This document shows, one piece after another, positions 63,943-64,000 of a DNA stretch of 64,000 nucleotides (positions are counted from its first letter, which is position 1; each line of letters starts with the position of its first letter). This stretch comes from Rhizobium sp. SEMIA4064 (GTDB taxonomy: Bacteria; Pseudomonadota; Alphaproteobacteria; Rhizobiales; Rhizobiaceae), in NCBI RefSeq assembly GCF_003025035.1, contig NZ_PYJN01000019.1, forward strand, positions 1-64,000. The letters run 5' to 3'. The notes below the pieces were generated by a model. It saw nothing but the letters and a program-made list of their open reading frames with translations, did no database searches and had not been told where the DNA came from. A program made the position numbers and the translations under genes.

Positions 63943-64000
63943 GTCACCGCCAGTGCGGCGACGCTCGATGGAAACCTTGACCGAGCGGGAGGCCATGATC

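Overview
The window looks like a chromosomal or chromid segment of a Rhizobium-type alphaproteobacterium. The evidence is high GC with strongly GC3-biased codons, a long N-extended TonB beside heme genes, thuAB-like sugar genes, a MocR regulator, an ECF42 sigma factor with its DGPF partner, and many short-chain operons led by LacI, LysR, TetR or GntR regulators. The first 1.3 kb is visibly richer in AT and carries a broken P-loop ATPase and an unknown partner, like the edge of an accessory island. I found no rRNA, tRNA, tmRNA or CRISPR array.

Layout. 1-1317: ATPase fragment plus unknown protein. 1699-4126: small protein, polysaccharide deacetylase, DoxX protein, arsenate-reductase/LMW-phosphatase protein. 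4228-15146: a 30-bp perfect palindrome, a GbsR/MarR-like regulator, the complete cytochrome bd set cydD-cydC-cydA-cydB-cydX, then ackA and phosphoketolase (xfp). This is a low-oxygen respiration and acetyl-phosphate block. 15810-22555: a type I secretion locus with a LuxR-type regulator that has a dead receiver, a solo IS3-OrfA-like HTH protein, HlyD adaptor, an ABC exporter with altered ATPase motifs, and two glycine-rich repeat proteins that are its likely cargo. 22549-28201: GNAT, LysR, MFS pump, ECF42 sigma plus DGPF protein, VOC protein. 28390-31506: envelope lipid modification (PAP2 phosphatase, REC-only response regulator, EptA). 31573-39701: cupin, flavin monooxygenase, MsrB, FTR1-like membrane protein, phosphatase, MocR with a divergent flavoprotein, GNAT, fatty acid hydroxylase family.

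39961-43284 encodes the most unusual protein of the window: a 1107-residue fusion of 2-oxoacid dehydrogenase E1 alpha, E1 beta, a lipoyl domain and a ketoacyl-ACP synthase III, with no E2 acyltransferase. An LpxO-like hydroxylase follows across a bidirectional terminator. 44581-46700 is a fluoride-resistance unit: CrcB, a CLC-F antiporter, a 29-residue leader ORF, and an RNA leader that partly resembles the fluoride riboswitch and can fold to hide the leader ribosome site.

46765-48839: methyltransferase and a LuxR regulator behind a very AT-rich promoter region. 49138-60673: a sugar/glycoside catabolic region (thuA-thuB, ABC importer, isomerase, second Gfo/Idh oxidoreductase, LacI regulator). 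Its two halves are separated by an IS5-family insertion sequence and a TetR/SMR efflux pair, but share LacI-type palindromes with the same AAACGTTT core. 60764-63942: truncated hemoglobin, a small membrane protein, and a heme/iron group (IsdG-like heme monooxygenase, DUF2325 protein, TonB) at the right edge.
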